A DNA stretch of 64,000 bases, from positions 30,096,747-30,160,746 of the forward strand of contig OW028576.1 in NCBI GenBank assembly GCA_932294295.1, written 5' to 3'. Positions 33,333-44,283 of this stretch are shown here, piece by piece (within the stretch, counting starts at the first letter, position 1; each line of letters begins with the position of its first letter). Position numbers and translations under genes: made by a program. Under the pieces are notes generated by a model. That model made no database searches and was not told the origin of the DNA. It saw only the letters and a list, made by a program, of their open reading frames with translations. Source of the DNA: Alitta virens. Its lineage: Eukaryota; Annelida; Polychaeta; Phyllodocida; Nereididae.

Positions 33333-34751
33333 TTAATAATTCTTCTTTGTGAACGAGTTCATGCCACCTTTGTAATATTTTACAATGTCTGTAAAGTCTA
33401 GTTCAGCTAAAACATTATTTTCAGTGGAATTTAATCCTATGTCAGATGTTGTATTCTTGTATCCCAGCAGTTTAAATGGTTCGGTGCATATTCTTTGAAT
33501 TTGAGTAATCGCGGACAGCTCAAATCCATCTTTCCAGCTGAAAGCGGTGTCAGTCCAATTTTTACGTAATGTCGACATCACGTTTTTTTGATGCTTTTCA
33601 GGAACGATCATTGTTTTTGATTGATTAATCCATGCGTTTATTTCATTTGGCACATTTACTCCAATAAAATTGTACAATAATTGTGCCTGGTTAGTTGGAT
33701 TTCTAGCAAGGTCTTCATATCGAATGAGAAAATAATGCGAAGGCCATTTTTTAATAATGGAATCTGACGCGGAATGAAAACTTGCACGATGTGTGTTGAT
33801 GATATTTGCAGTGACTTCGAGATTATGTGATATATCATGACAGATTACTTCAGTTTTTGGTAACTGATTCTTCAGGAACAGTTGAGTTGCTTTCGTTTTA
33901 TTGTATGGTGTTGTCAGGAAAAATAATTTGATTCTTGAAGACACTATACCTCGTGGATCTCTCACTAGGTGGACAATTTTGACTCCATAATCCACCAGGG
34001 GCGCCACTAAGTCGAGATGGAGAGCTCGGATAATTTTGATGGTTCTCAAATTAGCCTTTAGACATTTGACCTCCAAATCGGCAAGTGTTGATCCTTGACT
34101 GTGACCAAATGACCATGCACTCCAATACTTACAAAAGTCTTCTGTGTGGTGGTACAAGCACAACGTGTACACTTCTCTGAATTTGCAACTGAAAACTGAC
34201 ACGAGCAACTTCACGACATCCTCTGTTTTAAACGATTTTATCTTTGGATCATTGTCCATATTAAGGTTTGTGGTGGTGTTCAAGAAATTCAATGGTTCAA
34301 ACACATAAAATGAGTTCTTAACTTTTCTGAAGAAGTCACTCGCGAACGTCGAACCACCTCTGAAGATTGCGAAAAGTAGCACCTTTTTTACTTCATCATC
34401 TTTTTCTGCTTTATCATTATTACTTAAATCAGCGAAGTCAGCTTTTAAGATGGTAGTATCTCTCGTATCCATGTGTGGAATATCTGACTTTGACATTCCA
34501 AGTGCAATGTAATTTCCATCAGTACAATTCTGTGCTTTTCCATGGGTTTTTTCTGCATCATCTGGGGCTGATGAATGTTGAGTTCCTTCATTTTCAACTG
34601 GACTTCTTAGCTTAATCGTTAGTGATTGAAAACTTCTCATGGTGTTCTTATAATTTAGCATCATTACGAAACAGAAGATAAGCATAAGGCTGCAAAAGAA
34701 GCATGATAAGAAGTTATTGAACATTATACCAACTAATTTGTCAATTTTCAT
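33333..34751 (-). CDS. Golgi carbohydrate 6-O-sulfotransferase-like protein (CHST family)
   Basis: The 472-residue single-exon ORF encodes a type II membrane protein: a short cytoplasmic start, one hydrophobic segment at about residues 8-32 (FNNFLSCFFCSLMLIFCFVM), then a lumenal stem rich in charged residues to about 120. The catalytic domain has a PAPS 5'-phosphosulfate loop FAIFRGGSTFASDFF at about 128-141 and a 3'-phosphate motif HLVRDPRGIVSSR at about 261-273, plus a C-terminal RYEDLARNP and SWKDG block. These are hallmarks of the GlcNAc/Gal/chondroitin 6-O-sulfotransferase family, which transfers sulfate from PAPS to sugar residues of glycoproteins or glycosaminoglycans in the Golgi. Length and single-exon structure fit the family. 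The loop has Gly where vertebrate members usually have Ser (RSGSS). Substrate cannot be told. No breaks were seen. Confidence 0.88.
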   Translation of the reverse strand: MKIDKLVGIMFNNFLSCFFCSLMLIFCFVMMLNYKNTMRSFQSLTIKLRSPVENEGTQHSSAPDDAEKTHGKAQNCTDGNYIALGMSKSDIPHMDTRDTTILKADFADLSNNDKAEKDDEVKKVLLFAIFRGGSTFASDFFRKVKNSFYVFEPLNFLNTTTNLNMDNDPKIKSFKTEDVVKLLVSVFSCKFREVYTLCLYHHTEDFCKYWSAWSFGHSQGSTLADLEVKCLKANLRTIKIIRALHLDLVAPLVDYGVKIVHLVRDPRGIVSSRIKLFFLTTPYNKTKATQLFLKNQLPKTEVICHDISHNLEVTANIINTHRASFHSASDSIIKKWPSHYFLIRYEDLARNPTNQAQLLYNFIGVNVPNEINAWINQSKTMIVPEKHQKNVMSTLRKNWTDTAFSWKDGFELSAITQIQRICTEPFKLLGYKNTTSDIGLNSTENNVLAELDFTDIVKYYKGGMNSFTKKNY

Positions 34752-35094
34752 AATTACATCTCACAGTTGTGTTTAGTTTAAATGATTTCATACAATTTCT
34801 TACTTCAAATATATTTTTTTACTTTCCATTTAATGTCATGATGGTAAATGATGTCAAATGTGACAGGATTGAATAAAAAAGAAAAACAAAACGAAAACTA
34901 AAAATTTGTCATTATAACGCGGTCAGGTGCGAATATATTAGTATCAATGGCAGCACTTTTAATTGAGCCAGATTTTCAAAAACTGAGAAAAAATGGCTTT
35001 TTGTTTGAAACTAGTGGATGAAGACAGAACGGATAAAACCAGAAGATTCAAATTATAAATGTACGGAAGTCTAATATTAGTGCCACACACTTTT

Positions 35095-35295
35095 TTTTTT
35101 TCTCTAATCTGCGTTTTTCGTACATAATTTTTTTTAAATCTGCGTTTATTAAAATTTTTTTTTTTATATTTGCGTTTATTCGCAAAATATTTGCGTTTTA
35201 TTCACAAATTTACACTTCCGTTATTCGCAAATATTTGCGTTATTCACAAATATTTGCGTTTATACACAAATATATGCGAATAAACGCAAATATAG
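35095..35295. repeat. AT-rich repeats of TTTGCGTTTATTCGCAAA type
   Basis: Repeated TTTGCGTTTAT, ATTCGCAAATATTTGCG and their reverse complements form a dense array of short interleaved palindromes. It lies just 5' of TIR element B and about 350 bases upstream of the sulfotransferase start, on the opposite side from its coding sequence. Confidence 0.75.
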
Positions 35296-35662
35296 TTAGA
35301 ACCATGAACATAAGTACTGAATACTAAATTGTATATACGAAATACTTAATCGGCCATATCTTAGTTAATATTTGATCTACAATTATGTGCGACGCTATCC
35401 AATAATCTAAGTTAAGCCCCTTTCACACATAGCGTAGTGAATTGCTCACAAACATCGTAACCTCAGTTGCAGGGTCGAAAGATACAGTAGTCCCTCAGTA
35501 ACGTGACCCTGGCATAAACACTTGTCAAATTTAACTGGGGCTGCTTTATCAACCAGCTCTCTCCAATTCCTGTATATATCCCACAAAACTGCTCACTCGG
35601 TACCACCAAATTTTCTATAACACTTGACATATCTCTGAAATTTCTACAATCTATAATTCCAG

Positions 35663-36979
35663 ATGTACAAACAACCTAATTGGGCGGAGGAAGAAGCAAG
35701 ACCGGAAGAGGAAAATGATACTGAGCCTGACCATGAGCTTCCCGAAGCCGCAGAGGCACCTGAACTTGAAATCCTGGACGAACAAATGGATGGGATAGCC
35801 GACAAAGGGGGAAATAAGAAAGAAACAAAGGCACGTGGACGTCCACCAAAAACTGATACAGCATTGAAAAACCAACTGAAAAAACTAGAAACAGAAAATC
35901 AGACCTTAAAAGAATTTCAACAAATAGAACATAACAGGCTGACAAAGCATTTAGCCAAAGCTAAAGATGAACTAAAAAAACTAGAAAATAGATGTAGAGA
36001 TCTTGAATTCGAAAATTCAGATCTGAAAGACTCCAGTGAATCCTTGCATGCGGACCTTACGACAGTCAAAAATCGACTAACTGATGTTGAATCGGAAAGA
36101 GGCGAAATAATGGATCAACTGGCTGACAGCAGTTTGGGATCCTCCGAGCTGATACCAAGTGTACGTGCCCAATGTTTAGTGATACACGATGACTCGACTC
36201 TTGGCATCCTTCCTTTGCTAGACCAAACAAAAGTGGAATGGCGCTACGAAACCAAGGACCTGAAAGATCTGAAAACATTGAAATATAGCGAAGCATTCAA
36301 GTCATTCGATATGGTTGTTCTAATGACCGGTGCTTGTGATATCAAGAAAGGAATGAAAGGATTAGATGCCTTTTCTATGATCACTTCTGCGGCTCTTAAC
36401 ATAAGCAAGTATTGTGAAGTCACTATAACCACCTTACCACTGTCCAGACAGAAGGGAGCACTGGGTAACATCTCTCTCTGCAATTACAAATTAGCAAACA
36501 AGTACATCACTCCAAACAACATGATTCACGTCATTGACCTCAGCCTCACTTCAATTAACAAAGATGTCGCACTCAATGAAGATGACAGTCCAACCGACAT
36601 GTATCTCAAAGAAACTGCCTCTCGGTTTAATGATGACATCGATATCCCAAAACTTCTAAAAAAATCATGTCAAAACACGCAGCCAGATGAAATCGCCAAG
36701 TATGATACGAAGGTGTTCCTGGAGGTGCAACAGAAAGACATTGGGAGAATTATTGGAAAAGCTGGCATAATGATTTCTAAGCTAACGAAAGAAAATAATG
36801 CGTAAATGACTATAGGCAAGTGGCTCGAGCCCACGAAGGAAAACCGTGATGAATATGATGAAATACATGGGGTTATCATTTCCGGAAGAAATGATAATGT
36901 CAAATCCTGCCGCAGTCAAGTACTGCAATTGCTCTCCTCCTCCCAGGAGCCGGCCACCAAGTGCATAAAAAAACAATGA
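35663..36979 (+). pseudogene. Non-LTR ORF1: coiled coil + SGNH-like + KH domain (one stop)
   Basis: The 380 codons from 35663 read: an acidic N-terminus; a basic RGRPPK segment (about residues 57-62, AT-hook-like); a long coiled coil (about 70-165); and a segment with SFDMVVLMTGACDIKKG (about 212-228) resembling the GxND block of SGNH-hydrolase-like ORF1 proteins. The end reads VFLEVQQKDIGRIIGKAG, a KH-domain start with GxxG (IIGKAG). A TAA at 36803 interrupts it, but the same frame continues with IGKWLEPTKEN, IHGVIISGRND and SQVLQLLSS, the remaining KH strands and helix, to a stop at 36979. The protein would package the RNA of its element. Start codon 35663 is an ATG after CCAG. Confidence 0.7.
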
Positions 36980-37100
36980 CCTAATAAATTCTATCAAATA
37001 TATGACAGATCCTAACATGAAGCCGATTTGCTTGTCCAAGACGATGTGCGAAAAAATAAAAAATAAAAGTCTTTCTACATCCTAATGTTCGTCTTATGTT

Positions 37101-38039
37101 TTGTATAAATTCAAATACTCATATGCTGAAGCTGTTAAAAGAAACTGTGTCACTGCTCCTTCCAAGCAGGATCACAATAAAAAATCCTCCCAACCAAATA
37201 TGGTAAAAAATGCCACCCTCAATCAATCTATAAATAAGCTAGGACAACGTAAAACACCAAATTCAAAGTGTCTTAATATTGGGTTATGGAATGCTCAGTC
37301 TTAAGCAAAAAACCAACATAATCAATGACTACATTGTTGAACATGACTTAGACATGCTGTTGATAAAGGAAAGTTGGCTTAAGGAATATGATTTGGCTGA
37401 AATTGGGGAACTGGAAAGAAATGGCCAGTACCGCTTCTTAAATGTTCCTCGCGAAGGCAGAGCAGGCGGTGGAATTGGCTGCCTTTTTAAGTCCAATATC
37501 CCCACCAAAAAATACAAATTACAACAATTTAAATCTTTTGAGAACATGGAGTTAAATGTAGCTTTGAATGGTATCAACATCACTATACTCACCATTTATA
37601 GACCCGAGGCCACGAAGAAAAATAGGTATAGCCTGTCACTTTTCTACACCGAATTCACACAACTTTTGGCCCGCTATCAAAACATCAATACGGAACTTAT
37701 AATTACTGGAGATTTTAATTTTCACATAAACAAACCTTTGAGTGCGAATGTTAAAAAATTCACAGACGTTCTTGACATGTTTGATCTAATTCAACATGTT
37801 ACGGGTCTCACACATAAGAATGGAAATACACTTGACTTAATAATAACCCGAAAGAGTACCCTTCTGCTTAACTGTGTAGTGGATGAACTCTTATCTGATC
37901 ACAACTGCATCTTATTTCAGCTCGACCTCAAAAAGCCATGTGGTATTAAGCAAAGAGTTAAATTCCGAAAAACTAAACTAATTAATTTAGATAAGTTCAA
38001 AACCGATATTAAAGATCAAATTGGGTCCACTCCCACTAA
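37101..38039 (+). pseudogene. Non-LTR ORF2, APE-type endonuclease part
   Basis: Short frame 37101-37304 ends LNIGLWNAQS (the N-terminal N of the APE fold); the reading moves to the frame open from 37279 after one stop or shift. It continues with MLLIKESWL (the E block), GGGIGCLF, ILTIYRPE, LIITGDFNFH (GDFN), LDLIITR and LLSDHNCILFQL (SDH). All catalytic blocks of APE endonucleases are present. Element A interrupts after GSTPTK; the reading resumes at about 41530 with NNKLLDSLVDHYNKT and APIIDKTITIRKPTPW. Endonuclease of this type nicks target DNA to prime reverse transcription. Confidence 0.85.
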
Positions 38040-38149
38040 AGCCACTGTCACACGGGCCGGTTGTGCCGTAGTGAACCCGTAGTATTACGTAATAGTTATG
38101 TAACAGCTCTTTCCGCCGGTTTGGCGACCGGTTCTGGCAGCAAAAAGGG

Positions 38150-38400
38150 GCGGGGCGGCACCCGCCGGGTTACCCGCCGGGTGCTACGGGTAACCCGCCG
38201 GGATACCCGCCGGCTGCCACGGGTTACCCGCCGGCTTCCACGGGTGCCTCGGCGGGTTCTACGGGTGCCTCGGCGGGTTCTACGGGTGACTCGGCGGGTT
38301 CTACGGGTTACTCGGCGGGTTCTACGGGTTACTCGGCGGGTTCTACGGATTACTCGCCGAGTTGTAGGAGTAAGCCGGCAAGTAGTAGTAGTAACTCGCA
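38150..38400 (+). repeat. 21-bp GC-rich subterminal tandem repeats, left arm of A
   Basis: Repeats of the type GGTTCTACGGGTTACTCGGCG. Related arrays lie at about 41060-41290 (four copies of CGGCGGGTTACACGTGAAAGC, then others) and 45240-45400, always just inside a TIR. In an otherwise AT-rich region they stand out strongly. Confidence 0.85.
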
Positions 38401-38409
38401 GCTTCCAGG

Positions 38410-38935
38410 AGTATACTTTAAAAGGCTGCTGCTTCCCTAGTATTAGTCCGATTTTCGTTAAATAAGAACTAAAATTGTAGTATAGTTTATACTGATTCCA
38501 TACCTGTTTTCGGATCGAAAATATACCAAATATTAAGCGAGTTATTTGTCTGAGAAGGTAGCAAGGTTGGCGGAGGCAAACAGTGGTGCTCTCGCAGACG
38601 TCCGCGCCGGGACTGTATCAATGCTGAGCGCTTCTTTAAAAGGCTGCTGCTCCCCTAATATTAGTCCGATTTACGTCAAATAAGACTGGATTGTAGTATA
38701 ATTCATATTGACTCCATAGGTGTTTTCGGATTGAAAATAGACCAAATATTAAGCGAGATATTCGTCTGAGAAGGCGGTTGTCTGGTGGAGGCTGCTGCTC
38801 CATTAATATTAATCGGATTTGCGTCAAATAAATATTGAATTATAGAAGAGTTCATACTTATTCCACACATAATTTCAGATTGAAAATAGACCAAATATTA
38901 AGTGTGATATTCGTCTGAGAAGGCAGCAAGGTGCT
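38410..38935 (+). repeat. ~140-bp internal repeat units of TIR family A/B
   Basis: Units contain TTTAAAAGGCTGCTGCT, ATTAGTCCGATTT, TTTTCGGATTGAAAATAGAC and CAAATATTAAGCGAGATATT. Three units lie here in forward orientation and three in reverse at about 40510-41030. Another in reverse lies at 45060-45215 and a partial at 44510-44560. Confidence 0.8.
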
Positions 38936-39112
38936 CTGTGTATGTTCATGACTTGAAATGGTGTGGTCAATATTTTTTACCATTATATATACATTGTTTG
39001 GATGAGCTTTATTGCAATTAATTTCTACTCATTCTGCCAACTGGCCAATGGGAAGGACTTTTCCTTTGGTTTTGTAAAGTCAATTAACCTATATATGTAA
39101 TAGCAATCTGCC

Positions 39113-39496
39113 TTGACCGTTATGTCAATTGCTATTAGCATTTTGAATAATACAAAGAATGGGGTAAGTCATGCTTTTTCATCACTGATCACAAGCATGA
39201 ATTGAAATCATTGATCACAAGCATGAATTGAAATTCTGAATTGACCGTTATGTCAATTGCTATTAACATTTTGAATAATACAAAGAATGGGGTAAGTCAT
39301 GCTTTTTCATCACTGATCACAAGCATGAATTGAAATCATTGATCACAAGCATGAATTGAAATTCTGAATTGACCGTTATGTCAATTGCTATTAACATTTT
39401 GAATAATACAAAGAATGGCGTAAGTCATGCTTTTTCATCATTGATCACAAGCATTAATTGAAGTTCTGAATTTCAACTGATTCCTGTTTAATATGC
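39113..39496 (+). repeat. 128-bp tandem repeat, three units
   Basis: Unit starts (TTGACCGTTATGTCAATTGC) occur at 39113, 39241 and 39369, an exact 128-bp period; the first unit is partial and diverged. Each unit contains two copies of ATTGATCACAAGCATGAATTG. Confidence 0.9.
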
Positions 39497-41667
39497 ATAT
39501 TAAAGAGGGAGATTGTTTTGATCATGGATGGAACATGCAATATCAATATTAATTTCAGTTGGATTATTTTCAGAAACAACAACGAAATATTGATAATTTA
39601 TATAAACTAGAGTATATCTATCTATAGATAGTTGTTATAGCTCCATAGACATCTTTATCAAGTCAGAATTTTATTGGCAACAAGCAAACAAATAGTAACA
39701 TATTATTAGGTGAAGATCTTATAACTATCTGTCTATCTACATATCTATATTCTATGAGGTATTACTAACTTTATTAACAAGAATATTCTTGTTTGTGCCT
39801 AGTATACTCCATTAATTTTCCCCACCTTAACTATTATATAAATTCTACACATTTCCCTGAATAATTCAGTCTTTATTTGACGAAAATCGAATATGTAGAT
39901 AGACAGATAGTTTAGAGAGACAGATAGATTTATATGCTTATTATATAATATAGAATATCCAGCTTAATATTTGGTCCATATAAGTACATAAAAGATAGCA
40001 AATAAAATCACAGATCAAATCACAAATAATAATTACAATATCAATATTACATTTAAATTTTACAAAAATATACACAAAAAGATAAGAATGTTCACATGTA
40101 TAAAAAAAATACCAATATACAAATATAATCATTGCCTGGTAATTACAATACAATACATTGTTTTTTAATTAATGAAAGCAATTATATCTTTTTGTAATTG
40201 TGAATGACAATCAAGACAATGTCATATTACTGTGTCATCTTTGAACAAACTATGAAATGACAGGTCAAAGAACCCCAATTTAGGCAATTAGGCAATTGAC
40301 ACATGTATTGAGCATTTGCTGTATTCTCTACACCCATTCTTTATATCATTCAAAATGCTAATAGCAATTGACATAACGGTCATGGCAGTTGGCAGAATGA
40401 GGAGAAATGAATTGCAATAAAGCTCATCCAAACAATGTATATATATCAAGGTCAAAAATATTGACCACACCATTCAAGTCATGACCATACACAGAGCACC
40501 TGGCCGCCGCCAGATTACTGCATTCTCAGATGAATATCTCGCTTAATATTTGGTCTATATTCAATCCGAAAACATGATGGAATCAGTATGAACTATGCTA
40601 CAATACAGTTTTAATTTGACGAAAATCGGACTAATATTAGGGGAGCAGCAGCCTTTTAAAGAAGGGCTCAGCCCTTACTGCATTGATACAGTCAGGGCGT
40701 GGACGTCTGCGAGAGCACCACTGTTTGCCTCCGCCAACCTAGCTACGTTCTCAGACGAATATCTCGCTTAATATTTGGTCTATTTTCAATCCGAAAACAC
40801 GTATGGAATCAGTATGATTTATACTACAATTCAGTCCTGATTTGACGTAAATCGGATTATTATAAATGGAGCAACATCCGCCGTAAGACAACTGCCTTCT
40901 CAGACAAATATCTCGCTTAATATTCGGGTTTTTTTAAATCCGAAAATACGTATGGAATCAGTATGAGCTATACTGCCATTCAGTCTTTATTTGAGGACTA
41001 ATATTAGAGGAGCAGCAGCCTTTTTAAAGTATATACCTCCCTGCCTACGCTGACGCTGGTAGCAAAAAGCCGGCGGGTTACACGTGAAAGCCGGCGGGTT
41101 ACACGTGAAAGCCGGCGGGTTACACGTGAAAGCCGGCGGGTTACCCGTAGAACCCCTCAACAAGCCGCCGGGGTGAAATTAGAGACGAATAATTCGCCGA
41201 GTTCTACGGGCCACCCGCTGGGTTCTACGGGCCACCCGCCGGCTTCTACGGGCCACCCGCCGGTTTCCACGGGTCACCCGCCGGCTTTCACAGGTTTTTT
41301 TTTTTTTTTTTTTTTTTACACCCCTGAGCTTTCTACGGTTGTGCCATGCAACCGGGGCCGGGTTTCGCAGCTTGGCCAAGGGTCCCACGGGTGCTTGACG
41401 GGTATCCACGGGTATCCACGGGTGGCCGTATTGGGGCCGCCGGCTTCGAGCCGGGTAGCGATTTCCGCAACTATTACGTAATACTACGGCTTCACTACGG
41501 CACAACCGGCCCGTGTGACAGTGGCTTAACACTCCACTGAACAATAAGCTCCTTGATTCACTTGTAGACCACTACAACAAAACTAAGAATATTCTTGACA
41601 AACATGCCCCAATCATAGACAAGACCATAACAATAAGGAAACCAACCCCCTGGACCAATGCTGACAT

Positions 41668-42394
41668 TATATATATCGTTTTATTGACAAGCCTGATATC
41701 AGGAATTGATACATGTGTCATACAACATTACAAAACAAACAAATATACAACATAACAAAAACAAGTCTAGTGTCTACATCTACTATATATACAATCTATA
41801 ATCTACTAGTATTTCTAAATATTTACTTGATAAACGCAAGTCGGTTCCAGTTTTGTTTACATATACATACATGAATATAAAAATGAGAGTTAATACTGTA
41901 CAGGTCAATACTTCAAGTGGGTAATACTGTAATGATTTCAAAATAAATTTGAATAAAAAGTCAGTTTAAAATGGCAAAAGAAGGTGTCCATGGGTTGGGT
42001 CAGTGGGTGGGATCTTCAGAGCAGCATTGCGCTGACCTCTGAAACGGCGAAAGGGGGTGTCTATGGGCTGGGTCAATGAGTGGGATCTTCAGAGCAACAT
42101 TGCGCTGACCTCTGAGATTTTCATAATGGGGTGTTTGAATTGAAAGGTTCCCTGTCTAGTGGAAGGGGGGCACCAATACTGAATTAACATTATGAAAAAA
42201 CTCTATTTAGAAAGTTGCCTAATGCCTTTAGCACTTCTGGATTCTTACATGACAATAGGGCTTGGAATTGTTGAGATTTTTCTAGGTCATGAAAATTAGG
42301 TATACTATCTGTTGCTATATTAAGTAATTCTAGCCTTGGTATTTCATTTTTATTACATGTCAATAAGCAGTGAGATTCATCTTCTATTTCAGCA
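41668..42394 (-). mobile_element. 5'-truncated non-LTR fragment inserted in reverse in the L2-like element
   Basis: Between PWTNAD (41667) and SKRRAEKKW (42395) of the host retrotransposon lies about 727 bp that reads on the minus strand as the last part of another ORF2 plus a 3' UTR ending CAATAAAACGATATATA. Borders are placed from the interrupted reading frame and may be off by a few bases; no clear TSD was found. Confidence 0.7.
42190..42394 (-). pseudogene. C-terminal end of a non-LTR ORF2
   Basis: The minus frame reads IEDESHCLLTCNKNEIPRLELL and ends LGNFLNRVFS with TAA. The E-D-E-x-H-x-L-x-x-C pattern matches the cysteine/histidine motif near the C-terminus of several non-LTR polymerase proteins that follow the reverse transcriptase. 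Only this end is present. It belongs to another element than the one it sits in. Confidence 0.7.
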
Positions 42395-44283
42395 ATCTAA
42401 AAATTCCAAGAGAAGAGCAGAAAAGAAATGGAGACGTTCACGAAAGCCTATTGATTTTAATATATAAAAAGAAAAGCTAAATTCTTTCAACTCTCTGTTG
42501 CATGATATTAAGACTAAAGACCTGGCAAAAAAAATTCAAAATCATAAAGGTAACTCCAAAGCAATGTTCAAGGTACTTAACTCAAGCCTAAACAGGAAGC
42601 AAGAACTACCCTTACCACCTCATGACACTGACATTGATCTGGCGATTGAATTCATTGAGTACTTCGACAGCAAAATCTCCAACATCAGAGCACAATTAGA
42701 TTCTCATACTAACTCAATGGATTATGAAGAGCACACTTTCTCAGGCAGCCCACTGTCGAAATTTGTCAAACTATCTGCAGACACGGTGAAAAAATACATC
42801 CTAGAAATGTCAACAAAACACTGCTTACTGGACCCTATTCCATCTTGGCTCACAAAAGAATGCATAAATGAATTATCATCTCTTATAACTAATATTGTGA
42901 ATAACTCCCTTCAACTGGGTGAAATGCCACAAGCATTAAAACATGCTATTATAAGACCTCTCCTGAAAAAATTAAGCCTCGATCTTATAAAAAAGAACTA
43001 TCGCCCTGTATCTAACCTCCCCTTCTTAGGTAAGCTCATAGAAAGTGCGGTTATTAGTCAATACATGGAGCATCTAACGAACAATAATTTAACCGATCTT
43101 AAACAATCAGCATATAAGAAATTTCATAGCACTGAAACCTTACTCATAAAAATTCATAATGACATAGTTACAAACATGAATCATGGGGAAATCACAATGC
43201 TAGTTTTACTAGATCTATCCGCAGCCTTCGACACCATTGACCACAAGATACTATTAGACAAGCTCACAGATCAGTCTGTGATCATAAATGACACTGAATC
43301 CCAGCGAAAAAACATTGAATTATGGTGTTCCTCAAGGCTCCAAACTGGGACCACTGTTATTCAACTCATACATAGCACCTATTAGCAAAATTGCAGAAGA
43401 AAATGGCATTGAAGTCGAAAAATATGCAGATGATCAGCAACTTATGCTCTCCTTTAAACCTAAATTTTTCAGTGATCAAAAATCAGCTAAAGATAAAATG
43501 GAGAAATGTGTGACTGACTTAAGAGTCTTCCTACACAAGAACAAACTCTGCAATAATGCAGACAAAACAGAATTTCTAATGGTGGGAACACCATATCAAC
43601 TTAAAAAACTGCAAATTAATTCAATATGTGTTGACAACACAGAAATCAGGATGGTTGACAATGTGAAAAATTTGGGAGTTTTCTTTGACAAGCACCTGAC
43701 AATGGAAAAGCAAGTTAATAATATGTGCAGAAATGCCTACTTTAATATCAGGAATATCTCTAAAATCAGGAATAGCCTAGACAAAGAGAATACTAAAATT
43801 ATTGTGAACGCACTTGTAACCCCCCATCTTGACTTCTGTAATGGTCTTCTACCTGGCATCTCTAAGAAACTTGAGAATAAACTGCAAGTTGCCCATAATG
43901 CCGCAGTAAGACTAATTGAGAAAATTAATAAATATGAAAGCATCACACCATACCGAAAACACTTACATTGGCTACCTATCCAGGCCAGGATTAAGTACAA
44001 AATTGTGTTAATGACATGGAAAGTACTGAACAACCAGGCCCTAATCTATCTAAAAAAACCACTAAAGATTAGGGATGTTTCGCATGGCTTACGATGTAAT
44101 GACAAACAAATGCTAAAACTACCCTCGGTAACCAGTAATAACAAACTCGACCGAAGGGCTTTTCCCTGGGTGGCACCTTTGTTATGGAACAACATACCCA
44201 CTGATATCCTCTGCACAAATGGCATACACAGCTTTAAGAAAAAACTCAAAACGCATCTCTTTAACTTATACTGTCCTGAATAA
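42395..44283 (+). pseudogene. Non-LTR ORF2, reverse transcriptase and C-terminal domain
   Basis: Blocks in order are NYRPVSNLPFLGKLIESAVI; QSAYKKFHSTETLLIKIHND; MLVLLDLSAAFDTIDHKILL; then, after a deletion of about 25 residues (the SYLxxR region) and a shift into the frame at 43288, YGVPQGSKLGPLLFN, KYADDQQL (YADD), NLGVFFD, ALVTPHLDFCNGLL, LHWLPIQARI and RAFPWVAPLLWNNIP. These place it in the L2/CR1 group. The last 331 codons from 43288 to the stop at 44283 are unbroken. Loss of the SYL region and the shift would make an active enzyme impossible. Confidence 0.88.

Larger units (their letters stand above)
38040..41526. mobile_element. TIR element A (Harbinger- or piggyBac-like ends)
   Basis: AGCCACTGTCACACGGGCCGG at the left and its exact reverse complement at the right bound 3,487 bp. 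Direct TAA (38037-38039 and 41527-41529) would be a 3-bp TSD as in PIF/Harbinger elements; a TTAA reading gives one mismatch. Inverted arms of about 1.1 kb run inward in layers: TIR, 21-bp GC-rich tandem repeats, copies of an approximately 140-bp block, then unique sequence. No transposase ORF exists; the GC-rich ORFs over the 21-bp repeats (38061-38465 and 41173-41544) are artefacts. A T-run of about 26 lies at 41291-41318. Confidence 0.8.

Noticed and set aside
38061..38465. Arg/Val-rich ORF in TIR element A (and the similar frame at 41179-41544)
   Set aside because: Pure translation of the 21-bp GC-rich tandem repeats; the repeat period is a multiple of three, so it stays open by chance.
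39113..39496. CRISPR array
   Set aside because: The 128-bp units are contiguous direct repeats without spacers, in a eukaryotic mobile element.
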